From Bacteroides sp. An322 (GTDB lineage Bacteria > Bacteroidota > Bacteroidia > Bacteroidales > Bacteroidaceae): a DNA stretch of 46,662 nt. The notes below the pieces were generated by a model. The model searched no databases, was not told where the DNA came from, and saw nothing but the letters and a program-made list of their open reading frames with translations. The position numbers and the translations under genes were made by a program. The DNA is taken from contig NZ_NFIN01000024.1 in assembly GCF_002161765.1 (NCBI RefSeq), forward strand, positions 1 through 46,662, read 5' to 3'. Shown here one piece after another: positions 35,082-44,776 of this stretch. Numbering within the stretch: position 1 is the first letter of the stretch; each line of letters starts with the position of its first letter.

Positions 35082-35155
35082 CAGAAGCACAAAGGCACAG
35101 AGTATTAGTTCCTAAAACTTACGAGAACTATTTTCTCTGTGCCTTTGTGCTTCTG
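35082..35155. terminator. Bidirectional terminator: 21-bp perfect inverted repeat
   Basis: The arms 35082-35102 and 35135-35155 are exact 21-bp complements of each other, separated by 32 bp. The stem is perfect and sits between the convergent plsC and glmM genes. There is no clean T-run, so it may act mainly as an RNA hairpin or a repeat element of the genome. Confidence 0.6.
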
Positions 35156-35171
35156 TATTCTATTGTGTAAA

Positions 35172-36557
35172 TTACAATCTGCCTTCAACTAAGCCAGCCA
35201 CTTTCTTAGCTAACCCATTGGCTTCTTCCACTGTGCCTGCTTCCGAATAAATACGGATAATCGGCTCGGTATTGCTTTTGCGCAAATGAACCCAACCGTT
35301 TGCAAAATCAATCTTCACACCGTCTATATCATTCACTTCCTCGTTATGATACGCTTCTTTTACCTTTTCCAATATTGCGTCCACATCAGTTTCAGGTGTC
35401 AAATCAATACGGTTCTTTGCCATATAATACATCGGATAAGTAGCCCGAAGTTCACTTACTTTCTTTCCTTCATGTGCCAAATGGCTTAAAAACAAAGCAA
35501 TGCCTACCAAAGCATCACGTCCATAATGAGCAGCCGGATAAATCACTCCGCCATTGCCTTCACCGCCAATTACGGCATTTACTTCCTTCATTTTAGCCAC
35601 AACATTCACTTCTCCCACGGCAGATGCAAAATAATGCATACCATAACCACAGGTCACGTCACGCAGGGCACGGGTCGAACTTAAATTCGAGACAGTATTG
35701 CCCGGTGTATGTTTCAACACATAATCAGCCACACTGACCAATGTATATTCTTCGCCATACATCGTACCGTCTTCACAAATCATTGCCAGACGGTCTACAT
35801 CTGGGTCTACAACAAATGCCACATCATTCCCGCCTTTTTTCATCAGACTCATGATATCCCCTAAGTTCTTTTCCAAAGGTTCCGGATTATGCTGGAAATT
35901 ACCGGTTGGTTCGCAATACAGTTTTTCTACATGCTTCACGCCCAAACGCTCCAACAATTGAGGCAAAATTACACCACCCACCGAATTGACGCAATCAATG
36001 GCTACATGAAAATCAGCCTTACGAATTGCTTCCACATCAACTAAATCCAATGCCAGGACCCGTTCGATATGCTTCTCGTTGTAACTTAAATCTTCTGTAT
36101 AACTGCCTATATGCTCAACATCAGCATAATCAAAAGACTCGGCTTCAACAATGCGCAATACTTCTTGTCCTTCTTCTGCATTCAGAAATTCGCCGTGTTC
36201 GTTCAATAATTTCAGCGCATTCCATTGCTTCGGGTTATGGCTTGCAGTCAAAATAATGCCGCCGCAAGCTTCTGCCATTGTTACTGCCAGTTCTGTAGTC
36301 GGCGTAGAAGCCAAACCAATATCAATGACATCAAATCCCATTCCCATTAACGTTCCGCATACGACCCGACGAACCATTTCGCCCGACATGCGTGCATCAC
36401 GCCCTACTACAATCCGATTGCTTTTTACCGTAGAAATACGACGAATCAGTGTCGCATAGGCAGAAGTGAATTTTACCATATCCAACGGAGTCAGCCCTTC
36501 TCCCGCTTTGCCTCCGATTGTTCCCCGAATACCGGAAATTGATTTTATTAAAGCCAT
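35172..36557 (-). CDS. glmM: Phosphoglucosamine mutase / phosphohexomutase
   Basis: The 461-residue protein has the phosphohexomutase signature: active serine loop TASHNP (104-109, S106), metal loop DPDVDR (251-256), sugar loop GEGNGG (332-337) and the C-terminal phosphate-binding RKSNTEPIIRIY. It isomerises glucosamine-6-phosphate to glucosamine-1-phosphate for peptidoglycan and LPS, or acts as phosphoglucomutase/phosphomannomutase; Bacteroidales copies are usually named GlmM. It lies 30 bp downstream of the DUF4827 lipoprotein gene. Confidence 0.9.
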   Translation of the reverse strand: MALIKSISGIRGTIGGKAGEGLTPLDMVKFTSAYATLIRRISTVKSNRIVVGRDARMSGEMVRRVVCGTLMGMGFDVIDIGLASTPTTELAVTMAEACGGIILTASHNPKQWNALKLLNEHGEFLNAEEGQEVLRIVEAESFDYADVEHIGSYTEDLSYNEKHIERVLALDLVDVEAIRKADFHVAIDCVNSVGGVILPQLLERLGVKHVEKLYCEPTGNFQHNPEPLEKNLGDIMSLMKKGGNDVAFVVDPDVDRLAMICEDGTMYGEEYTLVSVADYVLKHTPGNTVSNLSSTRALRDVTCGYGMHYFASAVGEVNVVAKMKEVNAVIGGEGNGGVIYPAAHYGRDALVGIALFLSHLAHEGKKVSELRATYPMYYMAKNRIDLTPETDVDAILEKVKEAYHNEEVNDIDGVKIDFANGWVHLRKSNTEPIIRIYSEAGTVEEANGLAKKVAGLVEGRL

Positions 36558-36587
36558 AACTTTTGTGTTTGTGGATTTACGGAAATC

Positions 36588-37283
36588 TTATTTTCCTAAA
36601 CTATACGTAATTTCATAATAGCACGGATAAACATACTTCACAGCATTCGCGGTACCCTCTGCATGAGGAATAAGCAACCTCACCCGCGCCACATCATCCG
36701 AAGAAGCTGTACGTGAAGGTTTTATATAATGCAAAGGCAACAACCAGCCCGTTGGCACCGAAGTTGTTCCATAAACAGGATACATTATATAACTGCTTGT
36801 AAAAGCTGCCGAATAAGAAGTTCCATTGATGGTCACCTTATATTCTTCGGGATGCAACATATACATGGGCAATGACCAAGAACTATCCACAATATAACCC
36901 GGATAATTAAGCAAATTCATGTTTCCTGTCAGCGTATCTCCCAAATGAAACATTTCGTCCCGTTCCTGCATGGCTATCTCGAAATAACGCGAAAGAATGG
37001 CATACGAACCATCCGGCAAAACAGATTCGCCCTTTCCTTTTTCGATAATATTCATATAGATTCCGCTTTCTTCGAACAGGACAAACTGATTCTCGGCGGT
37101 CATCGTGTCTTGTGCATAGAAGTCACTTTCACTGATTATCTGATAATTATGCGTATAAATCCATGATTCTATTGCATCTATTTCATCGTCCCGGTATTCA
37201 GCATACGTCTTGCCGTCATCACAGCTTGATAAAAATAAGGCAGCCAAAAACAACGCTGCAATTCCTTCTTTTATTCGTTTCAT
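36588..37283 (-). CDS. DUF4827-type lipoprotein
   Basis: The ATG at 37283 begins MKRIKEGIAALFLAALFLSSC, a lipoprotein signal with Cys21; a longer frame upstream adds a non-signal-like stretch. The 231-residue protein has the DUF4827 traits I remember from Bacteroidales: EIDAIESWIYTHNYQI, then an FKBP-like region (VLPDGSYAI...RYFE) and a final YPCYYEITYSL. Peptidyl-prolyl isomerase activity is not shown for the family. It appears to form an operon with glmM. Confidence 0.75.
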   Translation of the reverse strand: MKRIKEGIAALFLAALFLSSCDDGKTYAEYRDDEIDAIESWIYTHNYQIISESDFYAQDTMTAENQFVLFEESGIYMNIIEKGKGESVLPDGSYAILSRYFEIAMQERDEMFHLGDTLTGNMNLLNYPGYIVDSSWSLPMYMLHPEEYKVTINGTSYSAAFTSSYIMYPVYGTTSVPTGWLLPLHYIKPSRTASSDDVARVRLLIPHAEGTANAVKYVYPCYYEITYSLGK

Positions 37284-37439
37284 AATCGCTTTTAAGAATT
37301 TGTGACGGCAAAAATAATAAAATGCCTGCACATACACCAACAGTTTTCGAGTTTTTTAGTATTTGCTACAAAAGATAGATACAGAAAGCAGAGCCAATGA
37401 ATGCTTAATATAAAAAGGAAAAAGAAAGCAGCCGCATTT

Positions 37440-37470
37440 TTTGCGCATTCACGAAATAGTTGTATTTTTG
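37440..37470 (+). promoter_or_regulatory. Promoter of the HAD/capsule run (TTTG, 19 bp, TATTTTTG)
   Basis: TTTG 37440-37443 and TATTTTTG 37463-37470. Transcription would begin near 37477, giving a leader of about 105 nt before ATG 37582. The leader contains a 6-bp inverted repeat GCCGTT/AACGGC (37493-37498, 37520-37525). Confidence 0.6.
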
Positions 37471-37581
37471 CGTGGCTTTCATGAACAATACGTGCCGTTT
37501 GCTGTTCTTATTTTCAACTAACGGCAAATACACAAGTAAATGAAAGGTTAGATAAAGTAATGAACATAACAATTTGCAACT

Positions 37582-38016
37582 ATGCTGATAGCCGTTGATT
37601 TTGACGGAACCATCGTCGAACACAAGTATCCGGCAATTGGACCGGAAATCCCATTTGCCATCGAAACATTAAAAAGGCTGGCAGCCGAACGGCATAAGCT
37701 GGTACTTTGGACCGTAAGAGAAGGCAAGCTGCTGGATGAAGCCGTAGACTTTTGCCGGAAACGAGGATTGGAATTTTTTGCAGTCAACCGGGAATATCCC
37801 GAAGAAGAAAAGGAACAGAACAGATATTATTCGCGGAAACTTAAGGTTGACCTCTTTATTGACGACCGCAATTTGGGAGGACTGCCCGACTGGGGCGTTA
37901 TTTATGAAATGATCAACAAGCAACTCACTTATGCAGATTTGCTTGCCCTCTACGAGAGACAGGAACAGACAAACAACAAAAAGAAAAAAGGATTCTTTGC
38001 CAGTCTCTTCAAATAG
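37582..38016 (+). CDS. HAD hydrolase, BT_0820-like
   Basis: The 144-residue protein starts MLIAVDFDGTIVEH, which carries the HAD motif I DxDGT (D6, D8). TVREGKLLDEAVDF covers the motif II region, and a Lys and FIDDRNLGGLPDW cover motif IV. It resembles B. thetaiotaomicron BT_0820, a small HAD with no cap domain. The C-terminus is a basic tail (NNKKKKGFFASLFK), perhaps membrane-binding. The substrate is unknown. It lies 43 bp before the capsule export gene and may belong to the same run. Confidence 0.8.
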   Translation: MLIAVDFDGTIVEHKYPAIGPEIPFAIETLKRLAAERHKLVLWTVREGKLLDEAVDFCRKRGLEFFAVNREYPEEEKEQNRYYSRKLKVDLFIDDRNLGGLPDWGVIYEMINKQLTYADLLALYERQEQTNNKKKKGFFASLFK

Positions 38017-38059
38017 ACCGAAATTGTAAAACTGTAATAAATAGAGATTTAACTTTCAC

Positions 38060-38857
38060 ATGAAACTAAAACTACTCCTTTTCGCTATAGCTGTTTCAGC
38101 TTTTTTTACAGGATGTACATCTTATAAAGATGTGCCTTATCTGCAATATCCGCAGTTGGTGAATGAACTTGGAAAAGAAATTCCGCTTTACGATGCACAA
38201 ATCATGCCGAAAGACTTGCTGAGCATCACAGTCAATACATCCGACCCACAGGCTGCTGCACCATTCAATTTAACGATGCAAACGGCTATAAACTTGTCAC
38301 AACCCAATAGCTACGTCACCTCACAACCAACCCTTCAACAATACTTGGTAAGCAACGAAGGAGACATTGATTTTCCGGTATTAGGACGTCTGCACGTGGG
38401 CGGAATGACTAAAAACGAAGCTGAAGACATGATTCGTGAACGGCTTAAGCCCTACCTGAAAGAAACTCCGATTGTTACTGTCCGCATGGTAAACTACAAA
38501 ATATCCGTATTGGGCGAAGTGGCACACCCCGGAACTTTCACCGTCAGCAACGAAAAAGTAAATGTCCTCGAAGCACTTGCCATGGCAGGCGACATGACGG
38601 TCTACGGTGTCCGTACCAATGTCAAGCTAATCCGCGAAAGTGCCCAAGGGAAACAAGAAATTATCGAACTCGACCTGACCAAAAGCGACATCGTGCTCTC
38701 TCCTTATTTCTACCTGCGCCAAAACGATGTGCTTTATGTGACTCCCAATAAGACCAAAGCGAAAAACTCGGATGTGGGCAATACGACGACAGTCCTCTTA
38801 TCTGCCACATCGGTCTTAGTCTCCCTCGCCAGTCTGTTGGTAACCATTTTAAAATGA
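38060..38857 (+). CDS. Polysaccharide export lipoprotein (Wza-like)
   Basis: The 265-residue protein has a lipoprotein signal (MKLKLLLFAIAVSAFFTGC, Cys19). The Poly_export domain follows: IMPKDLLSITVNT, NEGDIDFPVLGRLHVGGMT (about 95-113) and SLBB-type VRMVNYKISVLGEVAHPGTF. The C-terminus ends in a membrane helix (VLLSATSVLVSLASLLVTILK). In the Wza/Wzc system this protein forms the outer-membrane channel for capsule or exopolysaccharide. It lies 21 bp before the tyrosine kinase gene. Confidence 0.85.
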   Translation: MKLKLLLFAIAVSAFFTGCTSYKDVPYLQYPQLVNELGKEIPLYDAQIMPKDLLSITVNTSDPQAAAPFNLTMQTAINLSQPNSYVTSQPTLQQYLVSNEGDIDFPVLGRLHVGGMTKNEAEDMIRERLKPYLKETPIVTVRMVNYKISVLGEVAHPGTFTVSNEKVNVLEALAMAGDMTVYGVRTNVKLIRESAQGKQEIIELDLTKSDIVLSPYFYLRQNDVLYVTPNKTKAKNSDVGNTTTVLLSATSVLVSLASLLVTILK

Positions 38858-38878
38858 TAATTAACACATAGATAACGT

Positions 38879-41314
38879 ATGATTGAAGAACAAAACATCG
38901 ACGAACTGAACAACGAAGAAAGCATCAATCTGTATGCAATCTTGTTCAAATACCTCGCCTATTGGCCCTGGTTTATCGTAAGTGTAATAGTATGCGTCAT
39001 ATTAGCATTTCTCTATTTACGCTATCAGGCACCGGTATACAACGTCACAGCTGCCGTATTAATTAAGGAAGAAGAACAAAAAGGAGGCAACTCTGCCGCC
39101 TCCCCGCTGGCTGCCATTCAGGATTTGGGTATGCTCTCTATGACCAGCAATTTCGACAATGAAGTGGAAATCCTCCATTCGCGTACCTTAATAAAGAAAG
39201 CGGTCAACGAATTGCACCTTTATACCAATATTGTAGAAAACCGTGTAACCGGATACGACATTCCGCTTTACAAAAATTCTCCGGTAGACGTGTTTATGAC
39301 ACCCGAACAAGCCGACAAGCTGAAAATGCCGGTTACTTTGAAAATGACTTATACCCCTACCGGCAAACTGACAGTCCACGCTGAATACATGGTAGATACA
39401 GAAATCGAAGAATTAGACAAGACGTTTTTGAAACTGCCTGCAGCCTTGCCCACTCCGGTAGGAGTCATTAACTTCACTCCGAACGACTCGATTCAAGGGT
39501 TGCCGAAAGAAGACGTCACACTGACTGCCTCTATCAGTTCGCCTACAGCTACCGCACAAGGCTATATGGGAAGCACGTCTGTAGAAGCAACTTCAAAAAC
39601 AACAACCATTGCCCAAATCAATGTGCAGAATACCAATAAGCAACGAGGAGTCGATTTCATCAATTGCTTAGTGGCTTTCTATAACCGCGATGCCAACGAC
39701 GAAAAAAACGAAGTGGCACAGAAAACTGCCGAGTTCATCGAAGAGCGTATCGGCATCATCAACCGCGAATTGGGTACAGCCGAAACCGAACTGGCTGATT
39801 TTAAGCAACGTTCGGGACTGACTGACTTAACCAGCGACGCCCAATTGGCTCTATCGGAAAGCTCCAGATACGAACAACAACGCATGGAAAATGCCACGCA
39901 AATCCAGTTGGTAGAGTTTTTGCGCAATTACATCTTCGACCCGAAAAACAACGATGAAGTTATCCCTTCCAATGTCGGATTGCAAGACCAGAACCTGACT
40001 TCCGCCATCGACCAATACAATACGATGATTATCGAGCGGAACCGCTTGTTGCGCACTTCTTCTGAAAACAACCCCGCTGTCATCAACATGAATACGGGAA
40101 TCGAAGCCATGCGCCACAGTGTACAGACTACGGTAGCCAGCGTATTGAAAGGATTGAACATCGCCAAGACAGACATCGAGCGTCAAGCCCGTAAATACGA
40201 AGGACGTATCAGCAATGCCCCTTTGCAAGAAAAAGAATTCCTAAGCATTGCCCGCCAACAAGAAATCAAGGCTGCCCTCTATACAATGTTGCTGCAAAAA
40301 CGGGAAGAAAACGCCATTACGCTTGCAGCCACAGCAAACAACGGACGCATCGTCGAAGAGCCTTTGGCAGACAGTGCTCCGGTATCACCCAACAAAAAAA
40401 TCATCCTGCTGGCTGCCCTGGTCATCGGTTTGGCAATTCCCGTTGCCATTATCTACTTGCGCAGTTTGCTAAAATATAAAATCGAGAACCGTGAAGACGT
40501 GGAAAGCATTACCTCGGTTCCGCTTCTTGCCGAACTACCCCATTGCAAAATGCCGGAAACCGGTTCTATCGTGATACGGGAAAACAAGAACGAAATCATG
40601 GAAGAAGCGTTCCGGCGGTTGCGCACCAACTTGATTTTCATGTTGGAAAACAATCAGAAAGTGATTCTTTTCACTTCTACACAACCCAGTGAAGGAAAAT
40701 CTTTCGTTGCAGCCAATACCGCAGTCAGCCTTGCTTTCTTGGGCAAGAAAACCCTAATTGTCGGTCTGGATATCCGCAAGCCCCGGTTGAGCCGTGTGTT
40801 CAACCTCCAGCACCATGCCAAAGGCATCACCAATTACCTTTCCGACCCGGAACACGTAGACCTTGCCGATGTGATTCAGCCTTCGGGAATCAGTCCGAAT
40901 CTTGACATCATGGTAGGTGGAGCCATACCGCCCAACCCGACCGAACTGGTGGCACGCGAAATTCTCGACCGCACCATGGAACAGTTGAAGCAACGTTATG
41001 ACTACATCATCCTGGATACAGCGCCGATTGGCATGGTGACCGATACGGCTATTATCAGCCGGATTGCCGATTTGTGTGTATATATTTGCCGTGCCGATGT
41101 GACTCCAAAAGCCGGATTCCGCTACATCAACCTGTTGCGCGACGAAAAGAAATTCCCGAAACTGGCAACAGTCATCAACGACATTGACATGAACAAACGT
41201 AAGAACAGTTACTACGGTTACGGAGCCAAATACGGATACGGAAGCAAATATTACAGCTACGGAAGCTATGGCTACGGATATGGATATAGCGACGAAAAGA
41301 AAAACAAAAGATAA
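38879..41314 (+). CDS. Polysaccharide biosynthesis tyrosine autokinase (Wzc-like)
   Basis: The 811-residue protein has a Wzz-type N-terminus with a membrane helix (about 34-54), a large periplasmic part with coiled coil, a second helix (about 508-526) and a cytosolic BY-kinase domain. Its Walker A is TQPSEGKS (601-608), followed by the A' motif [11 protein letters not shown] and the B motif IILDTAP. The tail, about residues 780-806, holds 12 Tyr in a Gly-rich run (SYGYGYGYS) as autophosphorylation sites. It polymerises and exports capsule together with the Wza-like gene upstream. Confidence 0.9.
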   Translation: MIEEQNIDELNNEESINLYAILFKYLAYWPWFIVSVIVCVILAFLYLRYQAPVYNVTAAVLIKEEEQKGGNSAASPLAAIQDLGMLSMTSNFDNEVEILHSRTLIKKAVNELHLYTNIVENRVTGYDIPLYKNSPVDVFMTPEQADKLKMPVTLKMTYTPTGKLTVHAEYMVDTEIEELDKTFLKLPAALPTPVGVINFTPNDSIQGLPKEDVTLTASISSPTATAQGYMGSTSVEATSKTTTIAQINVQNTNKQRGVDFINCLVAFYNRDANDEKNEVAQKTAEFIEERIGIINRELGTAETELADFKQRSGLTDLTSDAQLALSESSRYEQQRMENATQIQLVEFLRNYIFDPKNNDEVIPSNVGLQDQNLTSAIDQYNTMIIERNRLLRTSSENNPAVINMNTGIEAMRHSVQTTVASVLKGLNIAKTDIERQARKYEGRISNAPLQEKEFLSIARQQEIKAALYTMLLQKREENAITLAATANNGRIVEEPLADSAPVSPNKKIILLAALVIGLAIPVAIIYLRSLLKYKIENREDVESITSVPLLAELPHCKMPETGSIVIRENKNEIMEEAFRRLRTNLIFMLENNQKVILFTSTQPSEGKSFVAANTAVSLAFLGKKTLIVGLDIRKPRLSRVFNLQHHAKGITNYLSDPEHVDLADVIQPSGISPNLDIMVGGAIPPNPTELVAREILDRTMEQLKQRYDYIILDTAPIGMVTDTAIISRIADLCVYICRADVTPKAGFRYINLLRDEKKFPKLATVINDIDMNKRKNSYYGYGAKYGYGSKYYSYGSYGYGYGYSDEKKNKR

Positions 41315-41328
41315 ATAAACCACCTAAA

Positions 41329-42576
41329 ATGAAAGACTTAAAGATAGCCGTAGCCGGCACAGGCTACGTCGGTTTGAGTATCGCCACCCTGCTGAGCCAA
41401 CGCCATCAGGTAACAGCAGTTGACGTTATTCCTGAAAAAGTAGACTTGATAAACCAACGCAAGTCTCCCATTCAGGATGAATACATCGAAAAATACCTTG
41501 CTGAAAAGGAACTGAACCTGACAGCAACCCTCGATGGAACCAAGGCATACAGCGATGCGGATTTTGTCGTTATCGCTGCCCCTACCAACTACGACCCGGT
41601 AAAGAATTATTTCGACACCAGCCACGTAGAAGAGGTGATTGAACTGGTTAAGCGGGTCAACCCGAATGCCATTATGGTCATCAAAAGCACAATTCCGGTG
41701 GGCTATACCGAAAATATCCGCAAAAAGATGCAAAGCGACAACATCATCTTTTCTCCGGAATTCCTTCGCGAAAGCAAGGCTTTGTATGATAACCTCTACC
41801 CCAGCCGTATCATCGTAGGACGTCCCGAAGGCGACCAACGGCTAGACGAAGCGGCTCATACCTTTGCAGCTCTCCTTCAGGAAGGAGCTATCAAAGAAAA
41901 TATCGACACCCTGTTTATGGGACTGACCGAGGCAGAAGCCGTAAAGCTTTTTGCCAATACCTACCTTGCCTTGCGGGTGAGCTATTTCAACGAACTGGAC
42001 ACATACGCCGAAATGAAAGGGCTTGACACGCAAGCCATTATCAACGGAGTCTGCCTCGACCCCCGCATCGGAACGCATTACAACAACCCTTCGTTCGGCT
42101 ATGGAGGCTACTGCCTGCCTAAAGACACGAAACAGCTTCTTGCCAACTATGCCGATGTCCCCGAAAACCTGATTCAGGCTATCGTGGAAAGCAATCGTAC
42201 CCGAAAAGATTTCATAGCCGACCGCGTCTTGCACAAAGCCGGATATTACGACTATTACAACCGGGGAGACTACAATCCCAACGAAGAACGCCAATGCACT
42301 ATCGGCGTGTACCGGCTGACCATGAAATCAAACTCCGACAATTTCCGCCAAAGCAGCATCCAAGGTGTCATGAAACGCATCAAGGCAAAAGGCGCCATTG
42401 TCATCATCTACGAACCGACCTTAGAGGATGGAAGCACGTTCTTCGGAAGCAAGGTAGTCAACGATTTAGACACATTCAAACGCCAAAGCCAGGCAATCAT
42501 AGCCAACCGGTATGATGCATCTTTGGACGATGTAAAAGAAAAAGTCTACACCCGCGACATATTCCGCAGAGACTGA
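41329..42576 (+). CDS. ugd: UDP-glucose 6-dehydrogenase / nucleotide-sugar dehydrogenase
   Basis: The 415-residue protein has the Rossmann motif GTGYVG (10-15), the KSTIPVGYT loop, the substrate-binding FSPEFLRES and the catalytic cysteine C262 in [10 protein letters not shown]. It oxidises UDP-glucose to UDP-glucuronate with NAD+, supplying capsule precursors; UDP-ManNAc dehydrogenase is less likely. It is somewhat longer than the common 388 residues, with a C-terminal extension. It follows wzc by 14 bp, and a strong terminator (42664-42706) ends the run. Confidence 0.9.
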   Translation: MKDLKIAVAGTGYVGLSIATLLSQRHQVTAVDVIPEKVDLINQRKSPIQDEYIEKYLAEKELNLTATLDGTKAYSDADFVVIAAPTNYDPVKNYFDTSHVEEVIELVKRVNPNAIMVIKSTIPVGYTENIRKKMQSDNIIFSPEFLRESKALYDNLYPSRIIVGRPEGDQRLDEAAHTFAALLQEGAIKENIDTLFMGLTEAEAVKLFANTYLALRVSYFNELDTYAEMKGLDTQAIINGVCLDPRIGTHYNNPSFGYGGYCLPKDTKQLLANYADVPENLIQAIVESNRTRKDFIADRVLHKAGYYDYYNRGDYNPNEERQCTIGVYRLTMKSNSDNFRQSSIQGVMKRIKAKGAIVIIYEPTLEDGSTFFGSKVVNDLDTFKRQSQAIIANRYDASLDDVKEKVYTRDIFRRD

Positions 42577-42663
42577 CCCACACTCCTCCTGTCAATCAGT
42601 CAGTAAAGTACTGACAAAAATGCATACGGCTTCATCGCCCGACGAAGCCTGCTTCATCAGCCC

Positions 42664-42706
42664 ACGCATTAGGATTCATCAAGCAACGAACCCTAATGCG
42701 TTTTTT
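42664..42706 (+). terminator. Rho-independent terminator after ugd
   Basis: ACGCATTAGG (42664-42673) and CCTAATGCGT (42692-42701) form a 10-bp stem, then TTTTTT to 42706. Confidence 0.85.
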
Positions 42707-42748
42707 GTTGCATATATAATTCCAACTCTCAACTTTCAATTTTCAAAT

Positions 42749-42781
42749 TTTGAAGTTTTCAATTTAATTCATTACCTTCGC
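42749..42781 (+). promoter_or_regulatory. Promoter of ATPase/TOPRIM pair 1 (TTTG, 20 bp, TACCTTCG)
   Basis: TTTG 42749-42752 and TACCTTCG 42773-42780. The 26 bases 42756-42781 are identical to 44643-44668 in front of pair 2, and both lie in an AT-rich stretch that contains CAACTTTCAATT. Confidence 0.7.
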
Positions 42782-42837
42782 AATTAGAAAATGATTTTCG
42801 CAATTCATTTCTGAAAAATAATAAAAGCAGAAACAAA

Positions 42838-44028
42838 ATGAAACATCTGATAGTCAAGCATATCGGACCATTAGACCAAATTGACATCGAATTGAAAAAA
42901 GTCAACGTCATTATCGGTCCGCAAAGTTCGGGAAAAAGCTGTGTTCTCAAATTGGCATGTTATTGCACATGGGTAGAGAAACGTATCGAATTGACCCAAA
43001 AACCAGAGTATTTCCAAAAAGAAAATGTATTTATCAACGAATTGGTCCGCTTCCACAAACTAAAAGGCTATATCAAACCCGACACATACGTGGAATATGA
43101 GTCAGACTACATGCATTTTTCATACGATCATTCAAATCAGAAATTCCAATTCAACTGGAAAGATGCCCGCTGGGAATATACACGTTCTAAAGTAACTTAT
43201 ATTCCGGCAGAGCGGAACATGGTTGCTGTTATCCCCAATTGGTTCGATGTTAAATTGGCTGATGACAACATCCGTGATTTTATGTCCGATTGGGAAACAG
43301 CACGCAAGGCTACCCTAAACCAATTGGATGTACTTAATTTGGGCATTGCATATCATTACGAAGAATCATCCCATGCTGATAAAGTAAGAATCGAAAACGG
43401 CGAAGAACTGGATTTTACCAATACGTCAAGCGGATTGCAATCGCTTATCCCGTTATATGTACATCTCAACTATTTGAATAAGTTACAGTATGAACAAGAA
43501 AAAAACGAAAGTGTAAAAAGTGGATTAGAAAACCTGCTTTTGCTCACAATAATATATAAAGAACTTTTCGAACAAGAGACTAAGAAAGTTATAGCATCTG
43601 GAAAATCCCCGGAACGAGTATACTTCAATTTAACAAACAATTCTTCTGAACAGGTTGGCATTCTATTTGCTAACCAAGCATCTACAAATCGGTGTAAGGA
43701 AATACTCTCTAATTATACAAGCAACCATTTCTGCGACATCTTTCTGGAAGAGCCGGAAGAAAACCTCTTTCCTCCTACTCAGACGCAACTCATCAACTGG
43801 TTACTTGAAATTACCGAAGGACCTCATGCCAGCAATTTATCCATTGCGACCCATAGTCCTTATGTCCTTACCTCGTTATTAGAAAAACAGGATATCGACT
43901 TAGGACTATTCTTTACCGGAATAAAAGAAGGGAAATTAAGTGTTAAAACCGCAACAGAAGTCGATATGCAAGAAATCTATGATTATGGTGTGGATGCATT
44001 CTTTAACCTTGAAACTTTTGCAAAATAA
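42838..44028 (+). CDS. ABC/OLD-like AAA ATPase, pair 1
   Basis: The 396-residue protein has Walker A GPQSSGKS (27-34), a signature-like TNTSSGLQ (194-201), Walker B CDIFLEEPEENLFP (299-312) and an H-loop SIATHSP (335-341). This is the ABC-type ATPase of OLD/RecF-like and PARIS AriA-like proteins, which sense phage or nucleic acid and control a partner effector. Its stop (TAA) overlaps the ATG of the TOPRIM-like gene by one base (44028). It is unlike the second ATPase except in motifs, so it is not a recent duplicate. Confidence 0.8.
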   Translation: MKHLIVKHIGPLDQIDIELKKVNVIIGPQSSGKSCVLKLACYCTWVEKRIELTQKPEYFQKENVFINELVRFHKLKGYIKPDTYVEYESDYMHFSYDHSNQKFQFNWKDARWEYTRSKVTYIPAERNMVAVIPNWFDVKLADDNIRDFMSDWETARKATLNQLDVLNLGIAYHYEESSHADKVRIENGEELDFTNTSSGLQSLIPLYVHLNYLNKLQYEQEKNESVKSGLENLLLLTIIYKELFEQETKKVIASGKSPERVYFNLTNNSSEQVGILFANQASTNRCKEILSNYTSNHFCDIFLEEPEENLFPPTQTQLINWLLEITEGPHASNLSIATHSPYVLTSLLEKQDIDLGLFFTGIKEGKLSVKTATEVDMQEIYDYGVDAFFNLETFAK

Positions 44029-44640
44029 TGAAAGATTTAGATATCATCCCGGAATGCTATATAGACACCAACCTGATTGAGACAATACTCAACACAAAAG
44101 GTTGTTACACAGAAGGAGTCAACCATCAAAAGGGATGCAACACGGTAGTTAAAACCATGAATGACCCTAAAAAATGAATTTGCTTTAGGCATAGTAGATG
44201 CTGACAAACGACAACCTTCGTATGTAGAAGCATGCGCCGTCATCGCCCGAACCGAACATATCACCTTGCTCAAACACGGTAAAGATAATCACTATTTTCT
44301 TCGTATATCCCCAGCTATGGATACCTTTATACTATCCTGCGTAAAAGAAGCAAACATCCAATTAGAAGAATACGGATTAACCTACGACCTAAAATCATTT
44401 ACACGAATAACAAAAGAAGTAGAATCTAAGAATGACACCAGATTCAAAAAACTATTCAAACAGCTTCAACATACAAAAGAAATGATTGCCTTAGGTAATG
44501 TATTAGCTTATCTAAAATCGCATAAATATGATGCAGAAGAAGAGAAATTGAAAGAACTTTTTATGTGTAAAATGAAATCACAATGTATTTTCAGCCCTAA
44601 TTTTCAACTTTCAATTCCGTTTTCAATTTCCAATTTTTGA
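44028..44640 (+). pseudogene. TOPRIM-like partner of pair 1, split by an A6 shift
   Basis: ATG 44028 opens a 49-codon frame MKDLDIIPECYIDTNLIETI ending at TGA 44175-44177. The +1 frame from 44161 continues EFALGIVDADKRQPSYVEAC to 44640. Removing one A from the A6 run at 44169-44174 joins the two into about 200 residues. The first part has acidic residues (E9, E18) and NHQKG, the second the DxD of IVDADKR, so the shift splits a likely TOPRIM active site. The last 13 residues (NFQLSIPFSISNF) are encoded by the next promoter region. It may be a mutation, a phase-variable or programmed shift, or a sequence error. Confidence 0.6.
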
Positions 44641-44668
44641 AATTTTCAATTTAATTCATTACCTTCGC
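44636..44668 (+). promoter_or_regulatory. Promoter of ATPase/TOPRIM pair 2 (TTTG, 20 bp, TACCTTCG)
   Basis: TTTG 44636-44639 and TACCTTCG 44660-44667: the same boxes and 20-bp spacing as at 42749. The leader to ATG 44777 is about 105 nt and contains no gene. Confidence 0.7.
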
Positions 44669-44776
44669 CACCGGAAATACCAAGATAAGGGTTTACCTCT
44701 CCCTAAAGCACAATGGGACTGGTAACCGCGAAGCGTGCCCGGACGGGAAGTAAATACATACAAAAAAGAGCAAAAT

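Noticed and set aside
37493..37525. Invertible promoter before the capsule genes
   Set aside because: The inverted repeat is only 6 bp with a 21-bp gap, too short for the known Bacteroides DNA inversion sites, and no invertase gene is present.
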